From the NCBI GenBank assembly GCA_027625915.1, contig JANTQA010000008.1, forward strand, positions 11,161,001 through 11,225,000: a stretch of DNA of 64,000 nt, in the 5' to 3' direction. The notes under the pieces are model-generated. The model searched no databases. It saw nothing but the letters and a program-made list of their open reading frames with translations, and had not been told where the DNA came from. This DNA comes from Anaeramoeba flamelloides. Taxonomy: Eukaryota; Metamonada; Anaeramoebidae. Numbering within the stretch: the first letter of the stretch is position 1; every line of letters begins with the position of its first letter. The position numbers and the translations under genes were made by a program. Below are positions 48,080-60,944 of the stretch, one piece after another.

Positions 48080-49140
48080 TTCTGAAAAAAAAAAAATTTG
48101 ATTTAAATAAAATAAGATGGGATCAGTTGCTGTTGTCAATTTATTGAATGAATATCAAAAAATTAAATATAAATATAAAAAAGAAAAATATTTATCTCGT
48201 TACAAAAAATATTCAAAAATTTTTTGACTCGATTCTTCATTTGTTCGTTTATTATTCAATCAAAAATATACCAAAGGGGAAATAATAATAATATTTTTAC
48301 AAATCTTATTATTCAAAAGAAGTAATTGATGTTTATTAAGGAGACCCATTATTACCTTTATCAATTAGTCTTATTTCCCATTTTCTGTAAGAAAAAATCA
48401 AATTCATAGCATTACATGTTCTAAATGTTTTCTGATGATTTTTTTTTATTGTTGAAAGAATCAACAATTGAAATAAATTCACAATTAGATATATATAGAA
48501 TTTAATATTTTTGGTTTGAATCCGAATAAAAACAAAACTAAAGTAAAAATTAATACCTCAGGAAATTTATCTCTTAGTATTTGACAAGATAAAAAAATTA
48601 TTTAGAATAAAACCTTAATTAAGTTAAGACCAATTTCAAAAAATTAATCAATTTCTTATTACAAAAAAATTTTTAAAAATGATTAGAAATTCAGTTTTTT
48701 CAAGCTGTTTGACAAAGTCAATTATTATATAGACTAGAACTATTTGAATTTACATAAACTGATATAAAAATATTTGTATATTAACCAAATAAAAGAAAAT
48801 ATAAAATTCCTATTAATCAATCCATATTTTTCTAAGACCTCTTTATAAAATAGGGGAAAATTTTTTTTCCAGTAAGAATCACAATTTACAGAAGAAAATT
48901 CCAATAAATTCAAAAATTAATTTATTTAGGTTTGAATAAATTAATGAAACTTCTTTATTTTTGAAGAAAAAGAAACATAAAATTTCAAATTGGAAATTTA
49001 AAAATTAAAAATAATTGGAGATTAAACAAGATAATTATCTATTTAATTAATGAAAAAAACATTCAAGTTGAAGGTAATATATTATTAAAAAATAATTTTG
49101 ATACTGGGAATTCTTTACAAGCAAACATGCCGTGAAGTTT
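48080..49140 (+). mobile_element. Decayed LINE reverse-transcriptase region
   Basis: Scattered frames keep the order of a reverse transcriptase: GDPLLPLSISLI (QGDPLSPLLF block), then NVFSDDFFLLLKES (the FADD box region; compare MFADDLILI at 20135), then RI-YFWFESE-K-N (compare FGLKSNKDKT). Many stops and frameshifts. It stops where the palindrome cluster starts, and the 3' end resumes at 49590, so the two are probably halves of one insertion. Confidence 0.65.
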
Positions 49141-49560
49141 AATGAAATGTCATTATGTTTTTGAGAATTTAAGGGAATTGAGTAAATTTTTGATCTTTCT
49201 CTATTCTTTTGAATTCTGAAAACCCCAACCGATTATTTTTTTTTAGTTTTAGAAATAAAAGAAAATTCTAAAAATTTTAATTTTATATCTGAAATCTGGG
49301 AAAAAAAATTGCTTTTTTATTTAATTTTTTAGATTTATTCTGAAAATGTATTGTTTTTCCCAATAAAAAGAATATCTAAAACCCTTTAAAGGTATTTTTT
49401 TAAAATTAGAAAAAAAAAAGGAAATGTCTTTTAATTTTTATTTTTTTTTCACAATAAAAAAAACCTAACAAAAATTTTTATAAAATAAATAAAAAATAGT
49501 GTTCAATTAAAAATTTTTGCATAATTTCTTTAAATTCTGAAAAACCAAAGAACGAAAAAT
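49141..49560. repeat. Modular palindrome cluster 5, splitting a LINE
   Basis: P1 palindrome at 49158-49222 followed by a degraded P2-like segment with AAAATTCTAAAAATTTTAATTTT and CACAATAAAAAAAACCTAAC. It lies between the RT part and the 3' end of a LINE. Confidence 0.65.
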
Positions 49561-49589
49561 ATATTTAAAATTAAAAGGTTAACCTTTTA

Positions 49590-49800
49590 TTTAAAAGTTG
49601 GGAAAATATACAAAATATTTAAATAGATAATCTTATTTGATAAGCGAAAATAGATAACAGTTTCATAAATAGTGTAGATAAAATAATAATTTGGAAATAA
49701 TTGAAGATATCTATCATTTTGTCTAGAATTGTACAATCTGTGAAAATAAAGATAAAAATATTGATTTCTGAAGTAAAAATATATTTTTTCTAATAAATTA
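49590..49800 (+). mobile_element. LINE 3'-end remnant
   Basis: ATTTAAATAGATAATCTTAT, AATAATTGAAGATATCTATCATTTTGTCTAGAATTGT and CAATCTGTGAAAATAAAG follow the zinc-finger region of the 12699-13145 copy in order. The frame is destroyed. Confidence 0.6.
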
Positions 49801-50510
49801 AACAAAAAAAAAAAAATAATTTTCAAATCATATTAATAAACAAAATTCAATTTCTTTATGTACCCTAGAGGGCTTTAAAAAAATGTTTTAATATTTTAAA
49901 ACATTTCTATATACAATTTTTTGATATTTTGGAAGCGTATATGCTTTTTTTAGATTTAAATTCAAAAAAGTTGAATAAAATACAAGATTTTTATAAACTT
50001 TTTTCAAATTAAAAACTGAATTATAAATAAGATTTAATAATTGGGTGATGTTGAATATTCAATTATTTAATTATATTTTTTTTTTTTTTTTTTCCTTTTT
50101 TTCTGAGAATAGAGTCACAATTTTCAAATAGGTTATTTCCCAAAATTGTATACTTTTTTTTTTTCAATTTTTTGGAAATATTCTTCATTAATATATTTTG
50201 TAACAAATACAAGAGGTATTGGCCTAACTTTATTAATAATTTACTTGATTTGATATTCTCGTAATAACGAATAGATCTATTCACAAAGATATTTTAATCT
50301 AAAATGTAGAGAAAAAAATTTTTTTTCCCGCTTTTTGGGGAATTCCTTTTTAATTATTTAATTAAAAACTTGTTGAAAGATATTTAAAAGTTTGGATTTC
50401 AAGAAAATCCTTTTTTGATATAAAATTTTTTTAGAATTTTCAAACCGATCATCTGTAAAATTCAAATAAAATTTAATTAATAATCAAAGCTAAAGATTAT
50501 CAGGATTAAA
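49801..50510. other. Intergenic, nothing recognised
   Basis: AT-rich sequence with no convincing gene or repeat. Confidence 0.35.
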
Positions 50511-51100
50511 ATTCGGCTCATTATGGTGAAAAAATATTTTCTGAAATGGAGAAAAAAATGTCTAATACTTATGAGTGTCTATTACCAATCAAAAAATATT
50601 CAAACACGCATAGCTCGATCGATCTCAAAAAAATAACAATCAAAAAAGAAGATATTTTTAGAAAAAAAGCAACAAAGAGTCACACTCAATTCCCAAATTG
50701 AATGGATAGAATATATATTTTTGAAAACTCCTGTGTTACTTTTGAAGTATCACTCTTTGGTACTTTTTGAGATCTCCAAGATTTTTTTTTTCAATTTTTC
50801 CATTTTTTAAAAAAGTTATTTTTTTCTCGAGAATGTAACAAAATTCTTACTTTGTCAAATATGGAGTAGTTATAAACAACCACAAATTATATACAATTGT
50901 TTAAAATGAATTTTAGTACTTTAAGAAATCAATTTGTTTTAAATTGAAGAAATATTACCCTTTGGAAATTTAAAATAAAAAAAAAGTTAAGTATTTTTTT
51001 TTTTAAAATATGATTTTTGTGAATTGAGAATATGCTTTGAATTGTTTTTGAAATTGATAATTTTCCAATGAAATCTTAGAAACTTTTTTTTGATTGAATT
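50511..51100 (+). repeat. Dispersed repeat R3, copy 1
   Basis: Matches 54068-54670: GTGAAAAA near the left end, AAAGAG(T/A)C-CTCAATT, GAAGT-TCAC-CTTTGG, TTTTTGA-GATCTC-AAGATTTTTTTT, CTACTTTGTC-AATAT and ACAACCACAAATTA. No open frame; family unknown. Confidence 0.8.
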
Positions 51101-53030
51101 ATTTTGGTCAAAATAAGAACTATTTCACAATACCCTAATCGGTTTCAAGTCACTTCATTGAATATGGAGAAAATACAGGGTGAATTACCAAATCTATAAG
51201 TTAAAGTGGTATTTTGAACTTGCCCAAACTTCAATATTTCATGGAAATGAAACAAGAAAAGGGTTAAGTAAGGAATTCTGTTTTATCAACATTTTCAAAT
51301 AATTAATTTTGAATTAGAATATCAGAAAATTATTTTCTTAAAATGAATAGAGATTATCCTTACGTTCTATTACATGATAAAAAAATTGGAAATAAAAACC
51401 CCGATTTTGATTGAATATTTTAAGTAGAAACAGAAAACACTTTCAAAAAAATCCCAAAAGATATTCCATCATTTTTTGAGATTCAATTTTTTTTTTCAAA
51501 ATTTTTTTAATTAATTTATATTTACATTTTTTATTTTACAAAATATATTTTTTTGAATAATTTTTTTTTACAAAATTAAAGTCGGAATAAAAAATGTTAA
51601 ATTAAAATAATTTAAATGTAATAATACAAATTATAAATCCCAAAAACAGATTACTCAACGTAAAAAAAAAACAGATTTCAATCAAAAGGGGTTTAAAGAG
51701 ATAAGGTATTAGTTTTAGATCAGTACGCTAAAACGGATAACTCATTATTTATTTCTTTATCCCATATAAATAGAATTCATAATGAATACTAGAAATTCGA
51801 TAAAAAATAATATATATTAATAAATACTTAGGCCATTCCAACACAACCATGAAATTTATGATAAACGGAACATTCATTTTCAATCTCACACTTTCCTTTT
51901 TATGACGGGATATTATGGTTATGTGACAACCTATTACAAACCGTGAAATTTTATAATAGAACAAAAATTTCTCATAGAGAAAATATTAAAAGTTGATTTT
52001 TTGACTTGAAACCTTCTGAATGATCAATAATTTAGAAAAATTTACATGTTTTTTGGTGGTTTTTTTGGAACTTAATTTCTAAACAATTTAAAATCAAAAG
52101 CTATACCAATTCAAAAAAATCATTAAATTCTATCTACGATCTTTGGAAGCTTTGTTTTGGGTTTTTGAATTTATTTGATAAAATAACAAGATTTTTTTCT
52201 CAGTCTTCCAAATCATAAATTTTTTTAGAAAACCTATGTCAAACAATAAAATCTATGATAGCGTATAACCGAAGATTTTTTTTTTGTATTTAACTGAGAC
52301 AAAAAAGTCAATTTCTATGTCTGTCAAATTCCACAGTAGGTTTGGAAAGCATGTAATTAATTAAGACAAGACCCAGAAAAATAAATAATGAAAGCCAAAA
52401 ATATAATTTTTTTTGTTTTGTTTCAATTTTTTAAATTAAAATAGTTTATGATTTTTTTTAATCTTTTAATCTTAAAAAAATTATCAATTTTGGAATTTCT
52501 ATTTCAGAATTCATTTTCTTTAATTTCTGTTCCATAATTCATATTTAGCAAAGCTATTACCTAAAAAGATGGCTGATCTTGAAAATTTAAGCAAAAAAAT
52601 CGATTTTGGAATTTCTGTTCCTTAATTTATTTTATGTAAAAAGTTACATAAAAGCCCTAATGATTTTACAAAAAAACAAAATTTTTAAATTTTAACAATT
52701 TCGATCTACTTTACGTTCTTTAAGTCGAATAAATAATAATGTAGACAAAAAAGCAATTCAAATTGATGGTCAAATTTGGATAGGCGTTAAATATGAGATA
52801 ACGGAGAATTTGGTTATTAATAGCCAGGAAGTGAAAGGAAATTTTCGTAAATTAAAGTTGCGAGTATTCACATATAATTAAAATTTTATCCTTAAAAGAA
52901 TAAAAATAATCCTTTTAATCTATAAAAATAATAAGACAAAAAAAAAAACAACTTTATTTTTCTGTTAATAATGAAAAGTGCTAAATAAAGCAAATTATAA
53001 AAATAAATAAATAAAGGTGTTTAACGAAAT
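51101..53030. other. Intergenic, no gene recognised
   Basis: 1.9 kb of AT-rich sequence. A minus-strand frame at 51749-51964 has mixed composition but no family resemblance. The 3' flank of the PP1 gene lies at the right end. Confidence 0.4.
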
Positions 53031-56000
53031 TTAATTGTTTTTGTTGTCTTCAATATATTTTTCTTTGATTTTAAGATAAGTTTGATCTTTTTCCATTGGT
53101 TTTAAAATCTATTTAGTTGTAATTGATGAGATAATGAGAGAACAAGAGAAGATTAAAGAAAAACATTGGTTAAAAAAGCATTAATAAATCATAAAAAAGC
53201 AATTTATAAATAAAAATTTACATGAAATGAGCATAATAAAGATTCGTCAATTGATACCATTCCACCATTGTTGTCAAATTCCCCGCAATAATTTGGTGCA
53301 CTAAACACTGTTACCAATTTTCTTTCTGCAAAAAATTCATATCCATTTTCAACAACCTGTTCGAAAAAAAAATATTTAAATGATTTTTTTTGTAAAAAAA
53401 AAAAAAGAATTTGGTGAAATTGGAGACAAAATTAAAATTCATATAATTAATAAAGATAATACAAAATTAAAATATAATTCAAAAGAATTTGGTTTTAATC
53501 TCTTCATAAAAAAAAAATAGGAAATCTATTCTTTAAGAAAATTGAAATTTAATAGGTCTTCTGTATCTTAAGAGAAAAAGTGCATATTTCCAAAGTGTTT
53601 TGACTCATACGCCCCCTGTGGTGGCTTTATTTTAGATAATCCTTAAATAACCAAAGTAACCCTCAGGAATCTAAGAGTGCTAATATAATATTTAATAAAC
53701 ACCATCTATTTAAATTTCAGTGGGTGTTTTTCTTGGGTCTAATTCCTTACGGAAAAAATATCATCTCGCTATGAAATTTTCCAATAATATTCAAATAAAG
53801 ATTTTTGTTCGTTTTTTGATTGTATTATGCTTTTTATTAAAAATGTTTTTTTTTACTATCAAATAAAAAAAAAACTTTTAAGTGGACTTGTTTTATTGAT
53901 AAATCATGGTGTTATCATAAATGGTAGAAATATTTAAACAGTTATAAGATGTTAGATTGATGTTTACTGGAAAAAAGATAAAGAAGTATGAAATAAATCC
54001 TTTTACTTTTTCAAAATATATCAGATTGTTGCTTGCGTTATATTTTGATTCATGAAAATAATATTTTTTCGGGCGGAGTCATTACGGTGAAAAATAAATT
54101 GTTTGAAATTGAAAAAAAAAAATTAACAATTTTTATGAGTACCTGATATCAAGTAAAAACAAATCAACACTCGGTGATGTATGATGAATTTCTAAAAATC
54201 AACAATGGAAAACTAGATCATTTTTTGAAAAAAGAACCAAAAAGAGACTCTCAATTTTCAATTTGAATCGTTATAAATTATAATTTTGAAAACAACTTTA
54301 TGTCAGTTTCGAAGTGTCACCCTTTGGAGCTTTTTGAAGATCTCGAAGATTTTTTTTTCATTTTTCTCATTTTTCAAAAATAAATTTTTTTCATACAGAA
54401 TATTGGCCAAATACCTACTTTGTCGAATATAGATGAGTTATAAAACAACCACAAATTAGATTAAATTGATTTTGCACTGAAAGAAAATAATTTGTTTCAA
54501 ATTGAAGAAATTTAAGCATTTGGAAATCTAAAATAAGAAAATGATTGATTTTGTTTTTAAAAATTTGATTTTTTTGGAATTGAGAAAATTTTTACCTTTT
54601 TTTTGTTAATTAGCATTTTTAACAATGAAAATTGTGAGAATTTTTTTTTATATTGTTGAATTTTTTTGATTGTAATTCTGTTAAAATTATTTTCTTGTTA
54701 ATTAGATTTTTTTAAATAATTGGGGAATCTTTTTGGATTTCTTATTTTTTTGTTTTTTGAATTTTTCCAACCAAAAGAAGTGCAATTCCACATTATAATT
54801 TTTAGTGGCAGGTAAGTTCTTGAGTTTGGAGCAAATTCAAGGAAAGTTACTAGACTTTTAAGTAAGAATATTTTGTTTTTAAACAATAAATGTTACGCAA
54901 ACCATAATGTTCGAATTTTTTTTTTTGTCATTTGGAAATATTACTAAAAATTGAAAACAAATTCTCAATTTTCAGACAAATATTTATAATTGATCAAAAA
55001 AAAATTGATATTACTGGTTTTGGAATCTTTACAGTTTTTTGATCTCTAAGTAATCATTATTTTTATCTTCAAACAAATCAATAAACAATTAAGATCTTTT
55101 ATATTTAGATCCATAAATTAATTCAATTTGATCTCGGAAATAGTTAAATTTTTCATCAAATTATTAATAATCGATCAATCAAAGAAAAACCTTTATTAAG
55201 GGATAGTATTCTAAAAACTATTATTCTGATGATGCACTTTTTTTTTTTGTTTTGTTTATCGTTGATTTTTTCTTTTCTTAATTCAAATAACCTTTCAGGT
55301 TTCGGTGATTTGTGCGAATTGTTATTTCGGCTATTCCTGTGATTTTATTAATGTTTTAATTAAAAAGCTGTGTTTCGCTTTATTTCCAGCTTTAATTTTT
55401 GCCCCAAATAACAGTAGAAAAGAGCTTTCTCAAGATAGATTTTAAGAACTTCTCCCCATGAGAAACTCCCTGATTAAGTTTTTTGTTGGATTTTAATTAA
55501 ATTTATTAACTTTGAAATCAGTTAAAGACTCAAAAGGAAAAATAATTTTTTCTTGATACAAGAAGACTTTCAAATAAAAAAGGAACTCAAAAACAAAGAT
55601 AACTATGCTTAAATTAATAAAGTGTTTTTTTGTTGATTTGTCTAGTCTTTAAATGAAAGCTGTCATTGGTTTTCTGAATCAACAGAAAACTCAATAAAAT
55701 CTAAAAATGGTTTTACATAATTCAAAGTAATTGTCTAAAATCAAGATATTATGTTTATTTTAAATATAGGGAGATCTAATAGTGGTTGTTTTTGGTTCAG
55801 AAATTAACAGAAAATTTACAGTCCTAGAACTTTTTAGCGTACACTATAAGATCATATATAAGGAACAAAATAATCAAAATAAAGCAAAAAAAAAAAAGTC
55901 GATAATACAAAAAAAAAATATTATCCATAAAGAATGCACTATCTTTTTTTTTTTTTCAACTCAAATATTAATCAAAAAAATTAAAATTATGTACCTTAGA

Positions 56001-57587
56001 TCTGAAAGAATTGTGCCTTATAAAAATTTTGTTTTTTGTACCTTATTCGAGAAATTAGAGTGCCTTAAAAAGTGTACAGACTGTTGTAAATTTTTATTTT
56101 ATTAATAAGGATGTGCTCAACTCAAAGCCAATAAATAAAATATTACTTTAATTGAAAAAACTTCAAAATTCAAACAAATAAAGAACAACTTTAAACAAGC
56201 AGAAATAAAAAAAAAACAAATTCAAAGAAGAAAAAGAGAATAAAAAATAAAAAAGAAAAAGATAAAAATTACCTGGTGAGCACGAATAATTAGCTCAAAA
56301 TCGTTTTCTGCTAAAAACTTTTCAACAGCGTCTTTACCAAAAACATAGCTAACACCGCGATCATTAAAATCAAATCCCTCTATTCCAGGCTGAGGATCGC
56401 TCCAAAGCAAATCACAAAGAAGGCCACTATCAGGTACTTTAGTTGGTCGCATTATTCTTTTAATTTGTTCAATTGAAGTTAAATCTGGAGACAATCCTCC
56501 ATGAACACAAAAAATTTTGTCATCGACAATAGCAGCCAGTGGCAAACATTCAAAACATTCTGAAAAAATTTTCCAAAGTTTTTGGGAATACCTTGATTTA
56601 CCTAATAAATTAAATAAATATTAGTACAACAAATTTAGCCACATTTTGACAAGCAAAAGAAAATTGAAATACAAGTAAAAAAAATAAGCAGTTTAAGGAA
56701 GGTTTGTTTATGTTAAATAAAAACATTTCGATGATTTGAGTGGAAAAGAAAAAGATTATTTTCCATGCATAGAAATCGAAGAAAAAATTGAAAAAGAAAA
56801 CAAACACTCATCAAAAAAGCCATAGATTCTATTAATAGCCCAACTTTCGTGATTACTAAAAAATATTATAAAACGAGATTATTGATAAGTTTTTGGAAAG
56901 TATTTGGGAAAATAAATAAAAAAAAAAAAAGTTGGATCAAAGCAAAGGTTAGAGGCTTGCTCACAATTCGAAAAAGAGTGGTTGAGTTTAAGAACAAAAC
57001 AGAGAGTAAAGAGAAAAGGTAAAAAAAAAAAAAAAAACAAAGAATTAAGCAAGTGTCAAACCCTCTTAGCATGAAAAATTTTTCAGGATATTTAACCTTA
57101 TATGCAAGCATCAAAACAACAGACTCAAGGCCTTGTGATCCTCGATCAACAAAATCACCTAAAAACAAATAACTTTTTTCAGGTGGGAAACCACCATAAT
57201 GGAAAAGTCGAATAAGATCTTCAAATTGGCCATGGATGTCACCTAAAAAAAAATAAATTTTCAAAAAAAAAAAAAAAAAAGTTATTTGTGTTTTTGATTG
57301 TAGAAAAAGGATTAGTTAAAAAAGAATAGGAAAAGGAAAAGAAAAAGAAAAAGAAATCGAATTAGAAAATATTTGAAGAGATCGTGATGATCAGAATGAA
57401 ATTTTGACTTACCACAAACGTTAATTGGTGAGTTGACCTCTAGTAAAACTGGTTGGGATAGGAAGATTTGCCTGGCTTGTAAGATTAACTTTCTTATTTC
57501 TCTTTCTTTTAACACGGCTTTTGTTTGTCCCTTGTATCCAAGATCTTTAAGCCTTCGGATGATTGAGTCAGCTAAGTCTTCTGTCAT
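53031..57587 (-). CDS. PP1: Protein phosphatase 1 catalytic subunit (six exons)
   Basis: Ser/Thr phosphatase of the PPP family. Exons on the minus strand: 57413-57587, 57062-57242, 56806-56855, 56273-56601, 53222-53356, 53031-53108. All GT-AG, and the phases join without conflict to 948 nt, 315 aa (human PP1 about 330). Metal/catalytic motifs are GDIHG (59-63), GDFVDRG (87-93), RGNHE (118-122; acid/base His121), HGG (169-171) and RAHQVV (His244). [11 protein letters not shown], with Cys269 in the toxin-binding loop, is the PP1-type form (PP2A has YRCGN). The end LCSFH/ILKP is the PP1 signature, followed by a short tail [15 protein letters not shown]. The N terminus is unusual for PP1 ([20 protein letters not shown]). 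The fourth intron is 2916 bp and contains repeat R3 copy 2. Start is the ATG at 57587. Confidence 0.93.
54068..54670 (+). repeat. Dispersed repeat R3, copy 2 (PP1 intron)
   Basis: Same orientation and order of landmarks as 50511-51100, about 3.5 kb away. It lies within the large PP1 intron between exons 56273-56601 and 53222-53356. Confidence 0.8.
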
Positions 57588-58254
57588 TGTTTTCTAAGTA
57601 AAAAATCTTTGTTACAGATGAAAAAAGATAAAAAATAAAATCACTTTTGATTAAATGTTTACAAGATGAATTTTTCACTTTTTTTTGACAATTCTTCAAA
57701 ATGAAAGTTTCTTTTTAAAAAGCTCTTTGAGTTTTGTTTTGGATCACAAACAGAATAATTTTACAATTATTTTGCAAGCAAAACAAGGTAAAAAGTAAAT
57801 GACAAAAAAATAATAGAAAAACAGAAAATTTCCTAAAGATAGATGTCGTTTTTAAAGAAAAGAAAGATTGAAAAAGTATAAAAGTGGATTTTAGATTGAA
57901 GGTAATATATACTCACTAATCCTAGACAGTTGAACAATTACAAAGACAATTTTCAAAAGATAATGATATTTCATTTTTTATGGGTTTAAAAGTTCAGCCC
58001 ATTTACATTTTTCAATTCAATATTTGTTTTTTAAGATTATGAGTTTACCCAAAATCAAGAAGTGTGAAGAATACAGAAAGGGATCTGTAAATAAATAAGA
58101 CATACAAATAATTATCTTGGATGATCAAAATAACATATATTGATGAACTCACGATAATCTTCAAATTTACTGTTAAATTCTAATAAATTTCCAAAAAATT
58201 TTTAGTTAATTTCCATTTTTATCAATCTTAGAACTGTTTCTTATCAAACAGTCC
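57588..58254. other. PP1 upstream flank
   Basis: Should contain the PP1 promoter. No motif or gene recognised. Confidence 0.35.
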
Positions 58255-58870
58255 ACAACAAAGAATATTTTGAAGAACAACTGATTTTACAGAGTTTCTT
58301 AACACTTGATTCCAATTAAATGCTTTTTTAAAAGCTTGTCTATAAAAATTCCAAAATGGAAAACAAAGGAAAAATTTCCATATCTTAATGACAATTTATC
58401 AATAACTTATAACTTTTTTTGGAAAAAAGTTTTTGACAAAAGGAATATACTCACCTGTATACCCAATTCTGGTTTAAGTTGTGTTTTAAGGTTAGATCTT
58501 GAATTAATGAAATTTTTTAACAAATATTTGAATTGATTTTGTTTCAAAAATCTTTGAATAAAAATTACAAAATGTTTCAAATAAAAAAGTTTTTGTGTTT
58601 ATACTTATAAATTCAAAAATATTTAATAAAAATCTTAGTTCAATTACCCATTCTGTAATCTCATCAACTAAACATTCAAAACAACTCAAGAGATAAGAAT
58701 ATTTTGAAGTACAATCAATTTTATAAAGTTTATTAACAATTAAATCAATAAAATGCTTTCTTCAAAGCTTGTGTAAAAAAATTTGAAAAATGGAAAATGA
58801 AGTGAATTTTTTTAGATATTTATTTGAATTTATCAGTTAGTTCCTGAGCACTAATCTTGAATTTAGTTGA
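58255..58870 (+). repeat. Degenerate direct duplication
   Basis: About 58255-58400 (AAGAATATTTTGAAGAACAA, AATTAAATGCTTT, AAAGCTTGT, AAAATGGAAAA) is repeated at about 58680-58830 (TAAGAATATTTTGAAGTACAA, AAAATGCTTT, AAAGCTTGTG, AAAATGGAAAA). Unit spacing about 430 bp. Confidence 0.6.
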
Positions 58871-59987
58871 TCGCAGGAAATAGTTTATCATTAAAATAGA
58901 TTTGTTAAATTACGACAGTGCTGGTTGGAATAATTGAAATAAAAAAAAAAGAACTATTCATAGAATCCTAAAATCAATTCGAAACAATACAAATAACAAA
59001 AAAAACAAATTTATAGGATCTAAATAAAAAAATAAAAAAAAAGTTTAAAGTATCTTCATGGAAAAAAATCAAATTAACAATAAAAAATTTAATGGGCTCT
59101 AATTCTAAAATTCATTGTACAAAAAAAAAGTTTCACTTAATCTCAAAAACAAAAAAATGTAATTAATAAAAAAATAGATTATCAGGAATTAAAGTAATAA
59201 AAAATAACTAACAAAAAATAAATAAATTCCACAGCATTTATTTTTTAAAAATACAAAAAATAATAAAAAAATGGTCTAAGGGGTAACAAATTGTAAAAAA
59301 ATAAAGTTTTGAAAAAAAAATTAATGATTCTAATTTTATAAAACTCATTGATTAAATTTCTTCGATTTGAAAAAAAGTGTTGTCTTAAAGTGTAAAACCA
59401 TTTTAATTCGATTTAATCAATTTATGATTTTTTTATTATCCTTTAAATTTGTTCAATTGTGGGTTTTGTAATATTCTTTTGTAAAAAAATACCCCTTTGA
59501 GATTATAATGAAAAACAAATAAGTGGGTCTTAAAAATATAGAAGAGACTGATATTCCGAAACTAGGATATTTTTGTTCAAAAATATAATTAATGGGTATT
59601 TAAATAAAAAGTGGGTATAATAATTGGGTTCTTTTCTAAATTTTTTTTCATTTTATATCATTGGTATTTAGAAAGTTTTCATATATTATATTTTGAGTAA
59701 TTTTTAATGTTTTATTGATTACCCATAAAAAATATGGAAAATGTTTTTTTCAATTCCAAATAAGTTTTTTATGTTCAAATTGTTTGATCCTTAATAAAAA
59801 TCAAGTGGTCAAATTTTGAAAGTATTAAAAATTAATCGCGTGTAACTATGGGTTTTTTACATTTTTATTTATTTAATTATTTATTTTGAGAAAATATTAA
59901 TTAGAGAAGTTTTTATCTAAATAAAAAAAGAACCTGGAAAATAATTTAAAAAATAATAATAATAATATCAATTGCCGATAAAAATTA

Positions 59988-60019
<32 letters not shown>

Positions 60020-60944
60020 TCGTTGGTTGTGTATGTTTGTGTGTGTGGGGGGGTAAATAAATCACCCGTTTTACTTTATTCTTATAAATTTCGAAAACCC
60101 TGTCAACAGAAGATGTTTTTTAATAATTATTTTTTTATCACTTACAAATTATAGAATAACCGTAATTTTATTCTATTAATAATATCAGAGATATAATTAA
60201 TTTCTCTTTTTTTTAATTTTTTTATTCATCCTCAAGTAGAAACCTGTTTTATATATTTGGGATTTATGAAATAAAATATAAGATTAAATAAAATGCCTTG
60301 ATATTTTGGAAATAACAAATCATTTTTTCTTTATTTTTTTAATAAAAGGGAAATATATTTTCTAAATAAAAACAAGAATCAAAAAAAAAAAATAAAATAA
60401 AAAAACACTCTTAATTTTTATCGTGTTGATAATTATAAAGGAGGGTATTTGATTTTAAAGTGTTCTTTTTAATTGTTAGAAAAAATATATATTTGATAAG
60501 AATTAAAAGTGGTATACATTACTCTAAGGGGTGACTGTTTGAAATTTAAGTGGTGATATTTTATATTTTTATGAGATTGTTATATTTACCAACTAGTCAA
60601 ATTTTCTAAACTTGTTAGTTGATACAAAGTTGTTTTAAAAACGTCTAATTTTATAACATCAGTATAATAATTAATTTTCTTGTTTACAAGTACTCGGAAA
60701 TTTCCAGACATGTTTTTAATCTTTCAAATATCCTTTTTCTATTTTTCTAATTAAAATTTATTTTCTTAGGTTTTTTCCGTCAATAATTGTGAATAAAAAC
60801 AAAGTGGTAAAAGGTTTATAAAGGATTTTTTGTTAAAAATATTAATTTTCTAAAAGTTTATATTGGTCTAATTAATTATTCATTATCCTTAATAATAAAT
60901 TTGACTTGTGTTGAAATATTTATAGAATGTTTTCTATATGGATG
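58871..60944. other. Intergenic, no gene recognised
   Basis: AT-rich sequence with a (TA)n tract at about 59996-60020 followed by a GT-rich stretch and seven G. No protein-like frame. Confidence 0.4.

Noticed and set aside
55782-56105. 107-codon plus-strand frame in the PP1 intron
   Set aside because: Composition-driven Lys/Ile/Phe string, no motif, inside a well-supported intron.
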